From Smittium culicis (taxonomy: Eukaryota; Kickxellomycota; Harpellomycetes; Harpellales; Legeriomycetaceae), in contig LSSN01001072.1 of the NCBI GenBank assembly GCA_001970855.1, positions 1-21,457 of the forward strand: a DNA stretch of 21,457 nucleotides. Direction: 5' to 3'. Shown piece after piece: positions 19,430 to 21,457 of this stretch. The notes beneath the pieces were generated by a model, which was given only the letters and a program-made list of their open reading frames with translations, had not been told where the DNA came from and did no database searches. A program made the translations under genes and the position numbers. Each line of letters begins with the position of its first letter. The first letter of the stretch is position 1.

Positions 19430-19975
19430 CAAAAACTAATATTCCAATACTAATAAATTCCTCTGCCGGTCTACCGGCTGCGTACCTAAAGGGAAATGGA
19501 ATCAATCTACCATCCGAAAGATCCACCCAGGTATTGCTTCAAGTAGGCTGGATGACTGAAGTTACAAGCAGTCATTGAATTAAGCTTGTTCCAACAAAAT
19601 TGAATTCGTTGAGATCATTGAGCTCCTAGTCAGAGCCTACATCTAACAGGATTAATAAAAAATAGGCTCCTATCCAAACGTGGGAATGATCGGCCTGGCT
19701 CTCCTACAATAAGCTGCTAAACTGCTGAGTTCCGTAATGCTGTCGAACACTGGACTTGTGCACAGATAATGTCTCAGACTGTGCTAAACGAATCAGTTCC
19801 TCCTGTTTCTAGATGGTCCTCCTCTGGAATCGCTGTCCTCCGAATCGCTGGGCGTTGCCTTCACTATCCCCGACCAAGGATAGTGCAACGCTGTGTGAAA
19901 TTTTAGTATAGTGCATTTAGAAAAGTACACTACTTAAGCCCCTAAACCGCGGCAAGGTATTTCACTCTTAGGAGA
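19430..19975. other. GC-richer non-coding island with hairpins
   Basis: Base composition shifts by eye to near-balanced here, compared with roughly 25-30% GC in the flanks, yet no open frame of any length is present on either strand. Several self-complementary segments occur: GCCGG TCTA CCGGC near 19466-19480, GAGCCTA paired with TAGGCTC around 19634-19675, and the long hairpin at 19852-19891. The element CGAATCGCTG / GGAATCGCTG is repeated near 19826-19851. It lies next to MITEs and a broken retroelement ORF, so a decayed transposon or LTR fragment is most likely; a structured RNA is the alternative. Confidence 0.4.
19852..19891. repeat. Long imperfect hairpin
   Basis: GCGTTG (19852-19857) pairs with CAACGC (19886-19891), and CACTATCC (19862-19869) pairs with GGATAGTG (19878-19885). 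This gives 14 base pairs around an 8-base loop, with a single 4-base bulge (CCTT). A stem this strong is unusual in this DNA. It could be a transposon-terminal structure or part of a folded RNA. Confidence 0.6.
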
Positions 19976-20000
19976 ACTATGGTGTTATAAATGAAACTAG

Positions 20001-20385
20001 CCCTTTCCCGTCCAACACTCTTAAAATTAATTAAAATTCATAATTGGAGAAGCCAAATTAAAATTTTTTGTTATTGGATGTGCTGTGGATATTAGCCAAT
20101 AAAATATTATACCTTTATATTAACTTATCTAATTTTAATTTGGTTGGATAATTTTTGTTGTTTAACCCTTTCAGGGGCGGTTGGCCTTTTTTGAACTACC
20201 AAAATTATCCAACCAAACGACAGCATGATAAATAAATATAAGATAGTTATAAATTACTGGCTGATAAATTATAAATATCCAATAACAAATAAATATAATA
20301 TGGCTTATCCAATTAAAAATTTTAAAAAAAATTTAACAGTGCTTGCTCCGGAAAGGGTTAAAAAAAGCGACAGCACTTGAAAGGG
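20001..20385 (-). mobile_element. TTAA-type MITE, copy E6, interrupted by E7
   Basis: The B end starts at 20001 (CCCTTTCCCGTCCAACACTC). The element runs to GGTTGGATAATTTTTGTTG and is cut at TTAA 20162-20165 by E7. After E7 and the second TTAA (20358-20361), its A end resumes as AAAAAGCGACAGCACTTG and ends GAAAGGG at 20385. The outer right TTAA is at 20386-20389; the left flank is CTAG, a decayed TTAA. Without E7 and one TTAA the element is 189 bp, matching the 188 bp family length. Confidence 0.75.
20166..20357 (+). mobile_element. TTAA-type MITE, copy E7, nested in E6 (192 bp)
   Basis: Exact TTAA copies at 20162-20165 and 20358-20361 flank 192 bp. The A end CCCTTTCAGGGGCGGTTGGC is on the left. 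The B end on the right reads CCCTTTCCGGAGCAAGCACT in reverse. The first 13 bases of the two ends match at 11 positions. The core, containing AAAATTATCCAACCAAA, TATCCAATAACAAA and ATATGGCTTATCCAATT, matches E6 in opposite orientation. E6 and E7 therefore form a long inverted repeat. Insertion into E6 dates it as the younger copy. Confidence 0.8.
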
Positions 20386-20389
20386 TTAA

Positions 20390-20731
20390 AGTTTCTTTTG
20401 TTTTGGTTTTGACTTTGGTTTTTGTTCAAGAAAAAAAAACTTACTGTCGGCTCCCCCTGTCCATTATAATAATACTTGAGAGAGGATTCATATTAAGTGT
20501 TTCCATATTATTGGATAAATCTAACCCGAAAAATACAAACCATTAAAAATAAAGTAACTAAAATGAATATAATTTTTTATAGTATATAGTATATAATATA
20601 AAGTGCACTTTAATGTTACCCTTGCCATCTTGTTTTCGCAAAGGAACTCTACTAGCATAAAGATTTTCAACTTCAAAGTTTTATACTAAAGAATATTTAT
20701 AAATTTTTATTTCCTCCAAAAATATTAAAAG
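20390..20731. other. Spacer or leader before the retroelement ORF remnant
   Basis: No gene is seen. A T/G-rich tract (about 20391-20430) follows the MITE. AT-rich sequence then contains a run of overlapping TATAGTATATAG-type strings near 20578-20600. If the ORF remnant at 20732 belongs to a retrotransposon, this may be its leader or LTR edge. No LTR boundary or primer-binding site could be identified. Confidence 0.35.
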
Positions 20732-21457
20732 ATGGAACAAGTTATTGAAACCCAAGCTCCCGCAAGCCAATACCAAATCAAGGTATTAACGAAACAGATA
20801 CAACAACTCCTACGTGAAAGGGAGAGTAACCAAGAACCAGAAGACCCTTACGTTTCAACTATGATACCAGTTACAGACTTGTCTGTATACCATGGAGCTC
20901 GCTGAAGCATTTCCATCGATTGGAGAAGACTTCTTCTGAACACCGTTTATTGAAGAAGAATGCAAGATTGCAATCCACTCTTCCAGCCAAGACTAGCTCA
21001 TTGAATTATACTCCTCCACCACTGAACGATACAGCGTCGAGCACAGTGAAGAAAACTGATTACGCTTTCTATGGAATACAGTTAGCCCTTGCACAAGCAA
21101 CTCGGCCGATTTAATACTACTTCCACCGCCGAATCCAAGAAAACAAGGGTAACGATACCTAAGAAGGTCCAGAAATTCTTTTCTCCAGCACAATGAGAGC
21201 TCTCTTGTCTGAAATTGCCGCCATAGTAACTTAAGCGAGGTTAGACAACCTTTACAAAGGATAGGACCTACCTGGGAAACCGACTCAGCTCGTCGAATTT
21301 CATCTCAAACCGCTGATGGATCAAGAGTTGTTTGACGCCCTAATTGCAAAGAAGACTCCCGCGATACGACAACAAATCCAGCATTTTCGCAGGCATCAGC
21401 AGAGTACGATACCTAAGGATACGAACAGCTGCAACACTGTTAAGGCTCCGAGAACTG
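20732..21457 (+). pseudogene. Broken gag-like retroelement ORF, runs off the window
   Basis: The ORF opens with ATG at 20732 (MEQVIETQAPASQYQIKV) and then a Gln/Glu-rich coiled segment (QIQQLLRERESNQEPEDPY). From memory it resembles a repetitive gag-like ORF seen in early-diverging fungal genomes; no search was possible. It is clearly dead. A one-base insertion near 20891-20894 shifts frame so that the starting frame ends at 20903-20905. A second shift occurs near 20970-20985. In the continuing frames there are stops at 20937, 21112, 21160, 21232 and 21262, two of them looking like CGA to TGA or CAA to TAA changes. Recognisable blocks include NYTPPPLND, GIQLALAQATRPI and a basic, Gln-rich tail. 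The 3' end lies beyond the window. Confidence 0.6.

Overview
This window looks like AT-rich nuclear DNA from a fungus, most likely an early-diverging lineage. The evidence is a fungal-type PhoD-like phosphatase, an arrestin-fold trafficking adaptor, short GT-AG introns of 170 to 184 bp, long AT-rich spacers, and a decayed retroelement reading frame. A Harpellales-type insect-gut fungus (Smittium and relatives) is my best guess, from memory of the repeat ORF and base composition; confidence in that is low. No bacterial, organellar or viral gene was seen.

Layout. Positions 1-870 are a cluster of four small TTAA-flanked transposable elements (MITEs), one inserted inside another. Positions 870-3800 are AT-rich with no supported gene. 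Positions 3802-6204 (+) encode an 800-residue Ser/Asn/Lys-rich protein I do not recognise. Positions 6205-11881 are a 5.7 kb AT-rich desert holding one more intact MITE (10171-10358) and weaker repeats. Positions 11882-13918 (+) encode an arrestin-domain protein. From 14163 to 18481 the gene density is high. There is a two-exon DUF1764 gene (-) and, divergent from it, a two-exon class IV PLP enzyme resembling aminodeoxychorismate lyase (+). Convergent with that is a single-exon PhoD-like phosphatase (-). Positions 18482-21457 hold the phosphatase upstream region, a GC-richer non-coding island with strong hairpins, a second nested MITE pair (20001-20385), and a broken gag-like ORF running off the right edge.

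The genes are unrelated housekeeping functions and do not form a pathway cluster: membrane-protein ubiquitination and endocytosis, folate precursor or amino-acid chemistry, an uncharacterised conserved eukaryotic protein, and a metallophosphatase. Two of the models (DUF1764 and the aminotransferase-fold enzyme) become complete only after introns are removed. Both splices keep frame and restore family-typical C-terminal motifs. The most interesting non-coding signal is a family of about 188 bp MITEs of piggyBac type, present in at least seven copies, with two nested insertions at TTAA and an occupied versus unoccupied site comparison in a second repeat family. I found no convincing new multi-gene system.
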